Shown piece by piece: positions 52,700-61,675 of a stretch of DNA of 64,000 nt. Every line of letters begins with the position of its first letter. Position 1 is the first letter of the stretch. The translations under genes were made by a program, and so were the position numbers. The notes under the pieces were generated by a model. It saw only the letters and a program-made list of their open reading frames with translations, was not told the DNA's origin and made no database searches. Source of the stretch: JALOKP01 sp963800865 (GTDB taxonomy: Bacteria; Acidobacteriota; Polarisedimenticolia; J045); assembly GCA_963800865.1 (NCBI GenBank), contig CAWDCL010000003.1, positions 186,001 through 250,000 on the forward strand, given 5' to 3'.

Positions 52700-54172
52700 T
52701 CACTTCATCTTCGCTACGTCGCCTGGCTTCCAGGTCTTCGCGAGCGCGGTCTCGGTCGGCCCGTAGAGCCGCAGAATGGCGAAGTACCCTCTCCCAGGCA
52801 CCGTGGCGAGCCAGTTCTTCTCCTGGCCCTCCGGGGGCTTCGGGCCCAGGAAGAGGTCCGTGCTGCCGTCGGCGTTCTGGACCGGCTTGTCACGCGATCC
52901 GAGCGACGGGAAGGGCTGGCCGTTGGCAAGGCCCGAGGCGTTCTCGGCTTCGTAGAGCGTCACGGACCAGAAGTTCGCGGCCGGCACGTCCTTCGGCATG
53001 TTCAGCTTGTAGCTCGTCCCACCGGTCAGGGGCACGCCATCGCCGTCGGTGAAGGCGATGACGTAGAAGGCACCCTTGCCGGGAGTCTGCGAGAGCATGC
53101 CGGGGCTGAACGAGTAGTAGTTCGAGAAGAACCACGGGCGGCAATCGACATCGAGCGCCCCGCCGCGATCCACTCGCCGCCAACTCAGGTCGAGCTTGCC
53201 AATCGGCTTCTCCGCCGTCGCATCGGCCATTGGATTGACCCAGCGGCGGTCGGGGTACATCCGGAACGACCGACCGGACACGACCTCATCGAAGGCGATC
53301 ACGCGGCTCATCTGGTAGGCCGACTTCGCCGCGCGGTCGAGGATGCCCCGCATGCGCTCGTCCGGCTGAAAGGGTTCCCCCTTCACGATGCCGAGTCCGG
53401 CCAGCATGCCCATCCAGTCCGGGTCGGCCAGGTGCGGCCCTTCGGTGTCCACCAGCTTCTTCAGTTCATCGAAGGCCGTCGCGTCGCTGATCGGGAGCAT
53501 GTTCGTCGGCACGCCCGAAGCATCCGGGAACTTCATCGGTTTGGCCTGGCCCTTCAGCGGGTAGATCTTCGTCGTCTCGATCAGCTCGACCGGCGGCTTC
53601 AGGTCGCTCGCATCGGCATAGAAAGCCCGGAGGAACACGAACACGTTGTTCGTCCCCGAGCGGCAGACGAAGTAGCCTTCCGGGACCTCGCCTTTGTAGC
53701 CCGGTGGCAAGAGCAGGAACTTGCCGCCCTTCCCCTGATCCGGGCCGAAGAAACCGACGTCGCCGGCGTACTTGCCGCCATCGACGGGGATCGGCCGTTG
53801 CCAGAAGTCCATCAGGATGCCCTGCAACATGGGCGGGGCGTCGAACACGAGCGGGCCATCCTTGCCGAGATCGACGTAGCTCATCGCATAGATCACGTCC
53901 GAGTTCGGCGTGGTCACGAGCGTCCTGGCGTCGAGGCGCTTCTTCCACACCGGCAAGACGTTGTGCCCCTCGCCGAACGTCTTCTCGGACCCGACCTTCA
54001 TGCTGAGCGTGTTGATGAGCGGCAACGCCCAGAGGTACGTCTGCGTGGCACGGTGGTAGAGCATCTCGTCGCGGAGTGTCTGCGCGGTTTCCGCCGTGGC
54101 CCGGTTCTCCACGAGAGGAAGGGCGGCAATCTTCGCCTGGTGCCGAATGGACTCTGTTTCCGTAATGTTCAT
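52700..54172 (-). CDS. DUF1254/DUF1214 protein 2
   Basis: 490 residues. DUF1254 begins at ATQTYLWALPLINTLSMKVG and includes TLVTTPNSDVIYAMSYVDLG and MLQGILMDFWQRPI. DUF1214 ends with FWSVTLYEAENASGLANGQ and NWLATVPGRGYFAILRLYGP. A middle helix carries ERMRGILDRAAKSAYQMSRV, shared by all three copies. ATG 54172 overlaps the TGA of protein 1 (ATGA), so translation is coupled. Cytosolic by sequence; role unknown. Confidence 0.9.
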   Translation of the reverse strand: MNITETESIRHQAKIAALPLVENRATAETAQTLRDEMLYHRATQTYLWALPLINTLSMKVGSEKTFGEGHNVLPVWKKRLDARTLVTTPNSDVIYAMSYVDLGKDGPLVFDAPPMLQGILMDFWQRPIPVDGGKYAGDVGFFGPDQGKGGKFLLLPPGYKGEVPEGYFVCRSGTNNVFVFLRAFYADASDLKPPVELIETTKIYPLKGQAKPMKFPDASGVPTNMLPISDATAFDELKKLVDTEGPHLADPDWMGMLAGLGIVKGEPFQPDERMRGILDRAAKSAYQMSRVIAFDEVVSGRSFRMYPDRRWVNPMADATAEKPIGKLDLSWRRVDRGGALDVDCRPWFFSNYYSFSPGMLSQTPGKGAFYVIAFTDGDGVPLTGGTSYKLNMPKDVPAANFWSVTLYEAENASGLANGQPFPSLGSRDKPVQNADGSTDLFLGPKPPEGQEKNWLATVPGRGYFAILRLYGPTETALAKTWKPGDVAKMK

Positions 54173-55668
54173 CGTCCCTCCGATGTGGTTGTAGCTGCGC
54201 ATCCGTCGACCATTTCGAAGTCGCCGGGCTTCCACGACTTGTCGAACCAGGGCTCGAGCGGCCCGTAGAGGCGCAGCAGGGCCGACCAGCTCTTGCCGGG
54301 CATGGTCTGCACCCAGTTGCCCTCCTTGCCGGCGGGCGCGGTCGGCGCGAACCAGACGGTCCAGGAACCGTCCGGGTTGGCCTTCAGGTCCGGGCTCTGG
54401 CTGTCGACGCCGGCGCTCTTCTGGTCGGTTTCCAGCAGGCTCCGGTGCTGTCCGGAGTAGACGACGAAGGACCAGAATTCCTTGGCGGGGACGGGCGCCG
54501 GCAGCGTCACGCAGTAGGTCCTGCCACCGTCGAGGTACCGGCCCTGCGCGTCGTGGGGCGTGAACGCGTAGGCTGACCCTTGACCCACTGCGGATTGGGC
54601 CATCGCCGGGGTGATGCCCGTCGCCATGTAGTGCATCATCGTCCTGTAGTCGAGCATGAGCTCGCCGTTGCTCATGAAGTCGTGCCTGCCGCCGACGAAG
54701 GCCGTGTACCACTGACGGTCCTCGTAGAAGTAGGGCTCCCGGTTCCGCGGGCGGTAGCTCAAGGCACGCGCCGTCGCATTCGCGACGGCCGCGGCCTCGA
54801 TGAGGATCTGCTTCATGCGCTCGTCGGGAGCGAAGGGCTTCCCCTTCTTGATACCGATCGAGGCCCACAATCCGACCAGCTCGGGGTTGAACGCATCGGC
54901 CGGCTCGTACTGGACCACGGCGTTGAGCTCCTCGTAGAACGAGAAGTCATTGGCGTGGATCGTGTTGTACTGCAACCCGCTCAGGTCCACGAAGTGTGGC
55001 TCGCGCGGGCTCGCCGCCTCCTTCAGCGGGTACAGACGCCAGTGCTTCTTGATGTGGGCCGCCGTCTTCGCGAGGTCCCCATCAATCACGAAGGCACGCA
55101 TCAGCAGCCAGTGGCGGTAGGTGCGCGTCGGTACGACGTGATAGCCGGGCGGGACCTCGCCCTCGTGCCCCGGTGGGAGGAACAGGTACTTGCCCCCCTG
55201 GCCGCGGTCGGGACCGGTGAAGCCGACGTCGATGACCCAGCGGAAGCAGGCGTCATCGACCGGCCCGAGCATCCCGGGCGGGACCTCGACGACCGTCGGC
55301 CCGTCCGCGACGTTGATCTCCGCGATGCAGTAGACGGTCGTGGTGTTGGGGGTCAGCCAGAGGGTCCGCGCGTCGAACAGCTGCTCGTGGATGCCCATGC
55401 TGAAGGTGCCCATCCCGGCCTGTTGCATGCCCTGGAGGAAGGCGTAGATCGAGGCCGCCGGGCAGCCGGTCAGGAAGGCCTCCACAGCCCGCGAGAAGTC
55501 GAGCTGGTCGTAGACCTTGCGCACCGTCTCGTCGGAGGGCATCCCATCGAAGAACTCCAGCCGTCCGAGCCGGGAGGTCTCGACCACGTCGGGGGTCTGG
55601 ATCGACTCGGGGACCTTGGCCGCGTATTTCGGGCTGCTGCGTTGGTCATTTTGACTATTTCTACTCAT
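54169..55668 (-). CDS. DUF1254/DUF1214 protein 1
   Basis: 499 residues. An Asn/Ser-rich N-terminus without signal peptide is followed by DUF1254 (about 60-190: FLTGCPAASIYAFLQGMQQA, TLWLTPNTTTVYCIAEINVA). A middle region has YNTIHANDFSFYEELNAVVQ, and DUF1214 (about 370-490) has TYCVTLPAPVPAKEFWSFVV and NWVQTMPGKSWSALLRLYGP. It is the first of three tandem paralogues and lies 128 nt downstream of the arylsulfatase, all on the minus strand. Start has an aaggagcctgtc ribosome binding site. Confidence 0.9.
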   Translation of the reverse strand: MSRNSQNDQRSSPKYAAKVPESIQTPDVVETSRLGRLEFFDGMPSDETVRKVYDQLDFSRAVEAFLTGCPAASIYAFLQGMQQAGMGTFSMGIHEQLFDARTLWLTPNTTTVYCIAEINVADGPTVVEVPPGMLGPVDDACFRWVIDVGFTGPDRGQGGKYLFLPPGHEGEVPPGYHVVPTRTYRHWLLMRAFVIDGDLAKTAAHIKKHWRLYPLKEAASPREPHFVDLSGLQYNTIHANDFSFYEELNAVVQYEPADAFNPELVGLWASIGIKKGKPFAPDERMKQILIEAAAVANATARALSYRPRNREPYFYEDRQWYTAFVGGRHDFMSNGELMLDYRTMMHYMATGITPAMAQSAVGQGSAYAFTPHDAQGRYLDGGRTYCVTLPAPVPAKEFWSFVVYSGQHRSLLETDQKSAGVDSQSPDLKANPDGSWTVWFAPTAPAGKEGNWVQTMPGKSWSALLRLYGPLEPWFDKSWKPGDFEMVDGCAATTTSEGR

Positions 55669-55751
55669 GACAGGCTCCTTCGCCGCCGGCAGCGGCGCAG
55701 GGCAAGCCAGAAGACTCGATCGGACGCGCGGAGACGAGGTCGGGACAGGGC

Positions 55752-55789
55752 TTCGGCCGGCAGCCCCGTGATGCGGGCCGCCGGCCGAA
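55752..55789 (-). promoter_or_regulatory. hairpin between arylsulfatase and DUF1254 genes
   Basis: A perfect 10-bp inverted repeat (55752-55761 with 55780-55789, ttcggccggc/gccggccgaa), extended inward by G-C pairs, lies 7 nt after the sulfatase stop. No T-run follows, so it is more likely a processing or attenuating structure than a full terminator. It could lower expression of the DUF1254 genes relative to the sulfatase. Confidence 0.5.
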
Positions 55790-55796
55790 CCTCCAC

Positions 55797-58172
55797 CTAC
55801 TGAATCGCCATCGCGACGCGCAGCCGTTCTTCGGGCGAGATCAGGTGATCGAGATCGATGGCGTCCTTGCCGAGGTCGATCTCGACCCAGTTCACCTCAC
55901 CGCTGAACTTCGTCTCGCCCTTCGGATAGTCGTAGGTCACCGGCGACCCGGCTTCGAAGCCGACGTCCAGGGTCTCGTCGGCGGAGAAGACCATGGGTTC
56001 GGTCTGATCGACCCGCCCTTCGCCGGCGGGCACGCCGTCGATGAACAGCGAGACCGTGCCGCCCTTCGCCAGTCCCCCGCCGTCGTACTTGAACTCCATT
56101 CGTACCTGGTGCGTCCCAGGCGGAATCTTCGCCGTGCCCTCGATCGTGTACCGGTGCACGCCATAGAAGTTGTAGCAGTACTTCGGCTTGCCGTCCTTCG
56201 CGTAGAGGCTCCAGCCGCCGATGATCCCGCCCAGGGCGACGATGACGCCTTCGGCGCCCGATGCCGGCACGACCACCTCCGCCGTCACGGCGTGCGACTT
56301 GTTCTTGGTGTTCACGACCGAACTCTCGGTGAGCCGGCCCATGCCGCCGAAGAGGATCTGCCGCGTGCCTTTGATCAGTTGCGGCCGTCCGGCGATGTCG
56401 GGATTGGCGCGCTCAGCGAAGCGGTCGTCCAGCGGCAGCACGTTGTACTTGGTGGCTTCGATCAGCCAGAGCCGCTGCAGTTCGTGCAGCTTCTGCGGGT
56501 TCGCCTTCGCCAGATCCTTCGACTGACTCCAGTCCGTGTTCGTGTCATAGAGTTCCCACACATCGTCGTCGAAGGCCGGCAGCGCGACGCTGCCGGTCAA
56601 CCACGGCGTGCGGTGCCGGGTGACCGCAGTCCAGCCCTTGTGGTAGATGCCGCGGTTGCCCGCCATCTCGAAGTACTGCGTTTCGTGCCGCTCGGCGGCC
56701 TTCGCGTCGTTGAACGAGTACGCCATGCTGACGCCCTCGATCGGACGCTGTTGCACGCCGTTGACGAAGACCGGCTCGGGCAGGCCCGCCGCCTCCAGGA
56801 TCGTCGGCGCGATGTCGATCACGTGATGGAACTGGTTGCGGACTTCGCCACGGGCGGTGATCCCCTTGGGCCAGTGCACGATGGTCCCGTTGCGTGTGCC
56901 GCCGAAATGCGACGCGACCTGCTTGGTCCACTGGTACGGCGCGTTCATGGCGTGCGCCCAGCCCACGGCATAGTGGTTATAGGCCTCGACCCCGCCCAGC
57001 TTGTCCAACCGTTCCACCAGGAACTCGGGGGGCTCGAGTTGCGGAAACCCCGTCAGCGGAGCCATCTCGTTGAAGCAGCCCTGGAGCGAACCCTCCGCCG
57101 AGGCGCCGTTGTCGCCCAGGATCACGTAGATCAGCGTGTCCTGCAGGATGCCCAGCTCCTCGAGCGAGTCCACGAGCCGCCCGATGTGATGATCCGTGTG
57201 TTCCAGGAAGCCCGCGTACACCTCCATCTGGCGGATGAGGACCGGCTTCATGACCGGGGAGACGGTGTCCCAGGCGGGAATCTCCGGATGGCGTTCGGTC
57301 AGTCGGCAATCCTGCGGAATGACGCCGAGCTGCTTCTGCCGCGCGAAGGTTTCCTCGCGCAGTTTGTCCCAGCCCTGGTCGAACTGGCCCTTGTACCGGT
57401 CCGACCACTCCTGCGGCACGTGATGCGGCGCATGTGTCGCGCCCGGCGCGAAGTAGGTGAAGAACGGCTTGTCGGGCATCAGCGCTTTCTGCTGCCGAAT
57501 CCACTTGATCGCCTTGGTGGTCATGTCGTCCGTGAAGTGATACCCCTCCTCGGGAGTCTTCTCGGGCTCGATCGGCGTCGTGCCTTCATAGATCGCCGGA
57601 TACCACTGGTTGGTCTCGCCGCCCAGGAAGCCGTAGAAGTACTCGAAGCCGCCGCCGCCGGTCGGCCACGCGTCGAAGGGCCCCATGGGGCTCGTCTGCC
57701 ACACCGGCACCTCGTGGCACTTGCCGAACTGCGAGGTCGAGTAGCCGTTGAGCAGCAGCGTCCGGGCAAGCGGGGCACACGTATTCGGCAGGATCGAGCT
57801 GTAGCCGGGGGCCGACGTGGCGATCTCGGTGATGCCGCCCATGGCGACCGTGTGATGGTTGCGGCCGGTCAGCATCGCCTGGCGCGTCGGCGAACACAGT
57901 GCGGTCGTGTGGAACCGCGTGTACTTGAGCCCGTTCGCCGCGAGCTTGTCGAAGTTCGGCGTCCGGCACGGGCCGCCAAAGGCGCTGGTCGCCCCGAAGC
58001 CGACATCGTCGAGCAGGATCACGAGAACGTTGGGTGCACCCTTGGGCGGCCGCAGCTCCCTGATCGCCGGGTACTTGGTGTCCGGATCCTTGGCGTCGTA
58101 GGTGGTCAAGCCCACGTGGGGCTGATCCGGGATGGGGAGAACCGTTCGATTAATCTCGTCGCGGTCACGCAT
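55797..58172 (-). CDS. large arylsulfatase (Cys type)
   Basis: 791 residues. Sulfatase core: NVLVILLDDVGFG metal Asp pair, formylglycine motif CSPTR (Cys 93) in TTALCSPTRQAMLTGRN, FGKCHEVP, and the distal LGDNGASAEG. A C-terminal beta-sandwich extension of about 200 residues (GVIVALGGIIGGWSLYAKDG ... FIDGVPAG) is typical of the long AslA-like class. No signal peptide. It hydrolyses aryl or alkyl sulfates after Cys conversion to formylglycine; the maturase at 30759 could serve it. First gene of the island; ATG has a gggaggaag ribosome binding site. Confidence 0.93.
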   Translation of the reverse strand: MRDRDEINRTVLPIPDQPHVGLTTYDAKDPDTKYPAIRELRPPKGAPNVLVILLDDVGFGATSAFGGPCRTPNFDKLAANGLKYTRFHTTALCSPTRQAMLTGRNHHTVAMGGITEIATSAPGYSSILPNTCAPLARTLLLNGYSTSQFGKCHEVPVWQTSPMGPFDAWPTGGGGFEYFYGFLGGETNQWYPAIYEGTTPIEPEKTPEEGYHFTDDMTTKAIKWIRQQKALMPDKPFFTYFAPGATHAPHHVPQEWSDRYKGQFDQGWDKLREETFARQKQLGVIPQDCRLTERHPEIPAWDTVSPVMKPVLIRQMEVYAGFLEHTDHHIGRLVDSLEELGILQDTLIYVILGDNGASAEGSLQGCFNEMAPLTGFPQLEPPEFLVERLDKLGGVEAYNHYAVGWAHAMNAPYQWTKQVASHFGGTRNGTIVHWPKGITARGEVRNQFHHVIDIAPTILEAAGLPEPVFVNGVQQRPIEGVSMAYSFNDAKAAERHETQYFEMAGNRGIYHKGWTAVTRHRTPWLTGSVALPAFDDDVWELYDTNTDWSQSKDLAKANPQKLHELQRLWLIEATKYNVLPLDDRFAERANPDIAGRPQLIKGTRQILFGGMGRLTESSVVNTKNKSHAVTAEVVVPASGAEGVIVALGGIIGGWSLYAKDGKPKYCYNFYGVHRYTIEGTAKIPPGTHQVRMEFKYDGGGLAKGGTVSLFIDGVPAGEGRVDQTEPMVFSADETLDVGFEAGSPVTYDYPKGETKFSGEVNWVEIDLGKDAIDLDHLISPEERLRVAMAIQ

Positions 58173-58360
58173 GAGTGCCTTCCTCCCGATTGAGCCTCAC
58201 TCCGTTGAAGTCCACGGGCGCTCACGGCGGCCTGGCTTGCGGGTGGAGACGATCGAGCCGCGCCGCGGCGCCAGCCTCTACCCTCTGGCCCTACTATCGG
58301 CAAGCCTACATTTTCGAGGGAGGAGACGTCTGCTGTCAACTTGGCCGGAGTGGTCCGGCG

Positions 58361-58386
58361 TGTTGTTCGCCAAGATCGAGTCCGCG
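58361..58386 (-). repeat. integrase-type IS terminus, right boundary of the DUF1254 island
   Basis: 26 bp starting tgttgttcgccaagatcgag. It is the inverted copy of 51227-51252 (24 of 26 positions by eye) and of 41996-42024. Only the terminus remains; it runs directly into IS91-like sequence. Confidence 0.75.
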
Positions 58387-58540
58387 GAGGCGGGCCGCAG
58401 TCGTCGCAGCAACTCGGCCAGGAGAGGTAGCGGCCGCCGGGGTCGGGAGACCGAGCGCCGGGAGGCCGGTCAGCCGGCGGGGTGGGGCCAGGTCCCGGGG
58501 CCGGGGGTGACGCCTTGGGAGTGACGTCGTCGGCGGGGAT
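58387..58540 (-). mobile_element. IS91-like element scrap
   Basis: Matches the transposase end of the copy at 50774-50900 (gcagcaactcggcc-aggagaggtagcggccgccggggtcggg, minus-strand P-G-G-R-Y-L-S-W). Lacks both the terminal motif and the zinc segment. It abuts the IS terminus on the left and the HAD fragment on the right. Confidence 0.6.
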
Positions 58541-58581
58541 CCCGTCGTCGGTGGGCGGACGGGGCACGATCCACGTTCGAG

Positions 58582-59448
58582 ATGCTCGACGGCCAACCGG
58601 TCCTCTTGCGCCTGCCGCAATTGAACTTCAACAACGACAAGGCCGGCAAGCCCGTCGCCATCAACCAGCATATCGGCCGCCGGCCCATTGCCGCATTCGG
58701 CAATTCCGAGGGCGACCAGCAGATGCTGGAATACACGCAGGGCGGCAGCGGCGCGCGATTCGGACTGCTCGTGTTGCACGATGACGCGGCTCGCGAGTAC
58801 GCAATGGAGCCGAACTCGGTCACCGCCATCAACATCCTGCTGGAGCCGGACGCCACGATGCTCCAGCGATCCGAAGACAACAACGCCCGTCTGCGCGAGG
58901 TGTTCCCGAAGGGTTTCGCGCTGGATGCGGCGCATCGCCCGCACATCACGCTCCTCCAGCGTTTCGTTCGCACGGCGGACCTCGACAGGATCCATGCTGC
59001 CGCCGGAAAGGTGTTCGCCGGGACCGAAGTGCTCGGCTTGCGGCTGGAGGCCTTCAAGTACTACTACATCCCGGGCGGTCCCGTTGGACTCGCGGGCATT
59101 GTCGTCCGGCCGACTCCTGAATTGCTCGAACTGCAGCGGGACCTGATTGACGCCGTGGCCCCATTCGCGCTGGCAACGGGACGCTCGGATGCCTTCGCCA
59201 CGACCCCGGAGGATCCCGTGATCGACCCGCAGTTGATCGAGTACGTGTCGACGTTCGTGCCGCACGCGTCCGGCGAGCAGTTCGATCCGCACGTCACCAC
59301 GGGTATCGCGCCCCGTGACTACCTCGACAAGATGCTCGCGGAACCATTCGAGCCATTCACCTTTTCTCCGGCGGGAGCAGCCGTCTACCAGTTGGGCCAG
59401 TTCGGCACGGCTGCGAAGAAACTCCATGAATGGGGCTTGAAGCGCTGA
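58582..59448 (+). CDS. chimeric ORF: HAD-phosphatase C-terminal piece fused to a 2H phosphoesterase (2'-5' RNA ligase-like)
   Basis: 288 residues. Residues 1-75 (homology already from about 58561: TFEMLDG, LPQLNFNNDKAGKPVAINQH, IGRRPIAAFGNSEGDQQML) are the last motifs of a phosphoserine-phosphatase-like HAD enzyme. Its nucleophile domain is missing. From MEPNSVTAINILLEPDATML onward it is a complete 2H phosphoesterase with HIT (about 121-123) and HVT (about 237-239). The second part could act alone if translated from the ATG at about 58807. The HAD end is cut by the IS scrap. So this is a junction product, possibly still making an active 2H enzyme. Confidence 0.7.
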   Translation: MLDGQPVLLRLPQLNFNNDKAGKPVAINQHIGRRPIAAFGNSEGDQQMLEYTQGGSGARFGLLVLHDDAAREYAMEPNSVTAINILLEPDATMLQRSEDNNARLREVFPKGFALDAAHRPHITLLQRFVRTADLDRIHAAAGKVFAGTEVLGLRLEAFKYYYIPGGPVGLAGIVVRPTPELLELQRDLIDAVAPFALATGRSDAFATTPEDPVIDPQLIEYVSTFVPHASGEQFDPHVTTGIAPRDYLDKMLAEPFEPFTFSPAGAAVYQLGQFGTAAKKLHEWGLKR

Positions 59449-59497
59449 GGCGGCGTCGCCGCTGAGGAAAGCGGCGTTGCCGCTCGAGGTCCACCGG

Positions 59498-60709
59498 TCA
59501 GTTGGGGACATCCGGGGGCAATCGCAGCCCCCGGGACGCTGCCAGGCGACGAGTGATCTCGTCGTTGACGCGCCGCGTGCCTTCTCCCCTCAGGCCGCCG
59601 AATTCCGTTCGGAATCGCTCGTCAGCAATGCCCTCCGGCAGTCCCTCGACATCCGGCAGCAGGTCATCGCTGACCATGCCCCGGCTGATTCGCACCTGCA
59701 TTCCGCGAGCCGCCGTCGCAGTGCCGGTGGCGGCGCCGGCGAACATGATGCCTGCGCGGTTGGCCAGCATGTCGACGAACGAAAAGCCGGACCCGCCGGG
59801 GGTGGAATCCATCAACTCCTTGCCGATCCCGATCGTCATCGCGCGGCCCTCGTCGGTGACGATCGCCAATCCGGCGCTGACCCAGAAGTGCCGGGCCAGA
59901 TCGTTCCGGCCCCGCATGGTGATGCGATTCCGCAGTCCGTGAATTTCCGCGATCCGTCCAAGGTCGATCGGGCGGCGGGCGACCTCAGCCACTCGCTCTT
60001 CACCGAGAATGACGCTGAGCGCCAGGATCGCCGCCTTGTTGGGGAAGACCGCATCGGTCCCGTGAGAATTGTCCTCGGCGAAGGCAAACGCCGCGCGCAG
60101 CAACGTGTCGAACCCGCCGTCTCCAGCCGGAACATCCTCGGCAGAAGCCAGCACATGATTCCCGGTGAACCGTGCGGCTGCATCGAGATCATCGCAGACG
60201 TTGCTCGACGATCCCCAGACGAAGATCCCCATCGCGAAGACGGCAAGCGCGCCCAGCGCAAGCGCGCGCCGGCGCAGCGCCAGTCCCATCAATGCCCCGA
60301 TGACCGCGGTCGCCACGCTCAGCTGGACCTGCCCCTGGATCGGGAAGTAGCCGAAGTTGATCCATTGGCTCGCGACAGCCAGCAGGGGGGAAGCGAGCAG
60401 CACCGTTGGCGCAGCCCATCGCAGCCGCCAGCGCCAGACCAGCAGCGACAGCAGAACGCCAATCAGCGCGAAGCCGATTCCGCGCAAGACAATCGTGCTG
60501 ACCGCGCGAGCGGCCGGGTCCGACAGGCCGATCAAGGCCTGCATGCCCCTGACCGACCAGTCCGGAGCCGAGAGCGGCCGAGGGTCGGGCAGGCAGCTGA
60601 TCGCCAGGAACCAGGCAAGCAGCAGCACCCATCGAACAGCCCACCCCGAACCCGACCTTGAAAGTGGTCCTGCAGGTGTTGCTGACGGGTCGGGGTCGGG
60701 GAGTTTCAT
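59498..60709 (-). CDS. polytopic membrane protein of unknown function
   Basis: 403 residues. The N-terminal half has about five helices (WAVRWVLLLAWFLAISCLPD; LRGIGFALIGVLLSLLVWRW; LALGALAVFAMGIFVWG). The C-terminal soluble half contains HFWVSAGLAIVTDEGRAMTI and GIGKELMDSTPGGSGFSFVD, then MLANRAGIMFA. Those segments resemble YfiM/VanZ-like proteins with a conserved G-x-x-K-E-x-x-D. I do not recognise a named family with confidence. ATG 60709 follows a weak ribosome binding site. Confidence 0.7.
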   Translation of the reverse strand: MKLPDPDPSATPAGPLSRSGSGWAVRWVLLLAWFLAISCLPDPRPLSAPDWSVRGMQALIGLSDPAARAVSTIVLRGIGFALIGVLLSLLVWRWRLRWAAPTVLLASPLLAVASQWINFGYFPIQGQVQLSVATAVIGALMGLALRRRALALGALAVFAMGIFVWGSSSNVCDDLDAAARFTGNHVLASAEDVPAGDGGFDTLLRAAFAFAEDNSHGTDAVFPNKAAILALSVILGEERVAEVARRPIDLGRIAEIHGLRNRITMRGRNDLARHFWVSAGLAIVTDEGRAMTIGIGKELMDSTPGGSGFSFVDMLANRAGIMFAGAATGTATAARGMQVRISRGMVSDDLLPDVEGLPEGIADERFRTEFGGLRGEGTRRVNDEITRRLAASRGLRLPPDVPN

Positions 60710-60716
60710 CGGACAG

Positions 60717-61027
60717 TCAATATAACTCCTGGTTCGACCACGAGAACGCTGGGGGTCCCTGCTCGCCTTCCGCTCGGCAGGTAAACTGAACCCCCGTGAT
60801 CGGACCGCCCGGCGACGGATGGCCAGCGAACCCGGGCGGCACGGCGCACGCGTAAGCGCCGGCATCCGCGTAGGCGCGCAGGTGCTGGATTTGCGCGCGG
60901 ACCCCGGTGCGGGCGTCCGGAAACACCGCAGGCTTCGGGTCCGTGTCGGTCGCGCCGATGCCGGCAAAGTTGTTGGCCGACGGCGGCACCACTCCGCCGA
61001 ACCGGAACCAGCCGGTCTCGTGGATGC
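60717..61027 (-). pseudogene. glucosaminidase/peptidoglycan hydrolase C-terminal remnant
   Basis: The minus-strand frame starting at the IS91-like terminal motif reads ETGWFRFGGVVPPSANNFAG, IGATDTDPKPAVFPDARTGV and RAQIQHLRAYADAGAYACAV, to TAA at 60717. This is the substrate-groove end of lysozyme-like glucosaminidases (N-N-x-A-G-I-G, F-P-x-x-x-x-G-V-R-A-Q-V-Q-H-L). Start and catalytic Glu region lost at the IS end. Confidence 0.65.
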
Positions 61028-61257
61028 TGAGGATAAGCGATTCAAGCCGCGGATTCTGAGGCGGAGAGCGTCGCCGCGGGCCTGCCGGGGAAGGGGGAGC
61101 GGCCGGTCGCGGGGGCGGGCCGCAGTCGGCGCAGCGCGGCGCGCGGATCGGCCCCGAAAGGGACGCGCGGAGGCCGGCCGCACGGGCGGAGTTCAGCCCT
61201 CCGGGTCGGCACGACCCGCGTGGGCCCGGGCGTTCGTCGATGAGTTCAGTCCCCGGA
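61028..61257 (-). mobile_element. IS91-like 3'-end repeat (third long copy)
   Basis: About 230 bp collinear with 38407-38623 and 50531-50760, beginning at the terminal motif tgaggataagcgattcaag and ending at gatgagttcagtcc, where the transposase stop should lie. No transposase coding sequence follows: an oriIS-type end without its gene. Confidence 0.7.
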
Positions 61258-61438
61258 CACACCTTCCTCGTTAACCGCCCGACGCCGAGTTCGAAAACAG
61301 GAGGATTGGCTCCCGTTCGGAACGCTCCTCGAACCCGATGGCCGCCGAGGAGCAGCTGGCGTAACATGCACCAGGGCTGTGAGTTAGCGGCAGCCCGGAA
61401 AGGGCGGGCCGGCGTCGACGCCCGCAGCGGAGGAGAGC

Positions 61439-61672
61439 ATGGCCGTCACCGAGGTTGCTCCCGGGATCGTGATCGACGACGCGGTCCAGGCCGGGAAGCC
61501 GCTGATCAAGGGCACCCGCGTGCCGGTCGAGGTGGTCGTGGGCCATCTTGCCGCGGGCGACAGCATGGCCACGATCTGCGCCGAGTACGGCGTCACGGAG
61601 CAGGGCATCCGAGCCGCCCTCGGCTACGCGGCGCGACTGCTCGGCGACGAGACCGTCCGCGCCGTCGGCTAG
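61439..61672 (+). CDS. DUF433 antitoxin
   Basis: 77 residues: APGIVIDDAVQAGKPLIKGT then RVPVEVVVGHLAAGDSMATI, the classic DUF433 core (K-P-x-I-x-G-T-R-I/V-x-V), ending in a short helix. DUF433 proteins bind DNA and act as antitoxins for DUF5615/PIN-like toxins. A gcggaggag ribosome binding site precedes the ATG. The stop lies 3 nt before the toxin start, so the pair is an operon. Confidence 0.9.
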   Translation: MAVTEVAPGIVIDDAVQAGKPLIKGTRVPVEVVVGHLAAGDSMATICAEYGVTEQGIRAALGYAARLLGDETVRAVG

Positions 61673-61675
61673 ACG

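Noticed and set aside
55845..58193. 782-codon open frame opposite the large sulfatase
   Set aside because: GC-rich antisense shadow; no motifs, while the minus strand has complete sulfatase signatures.
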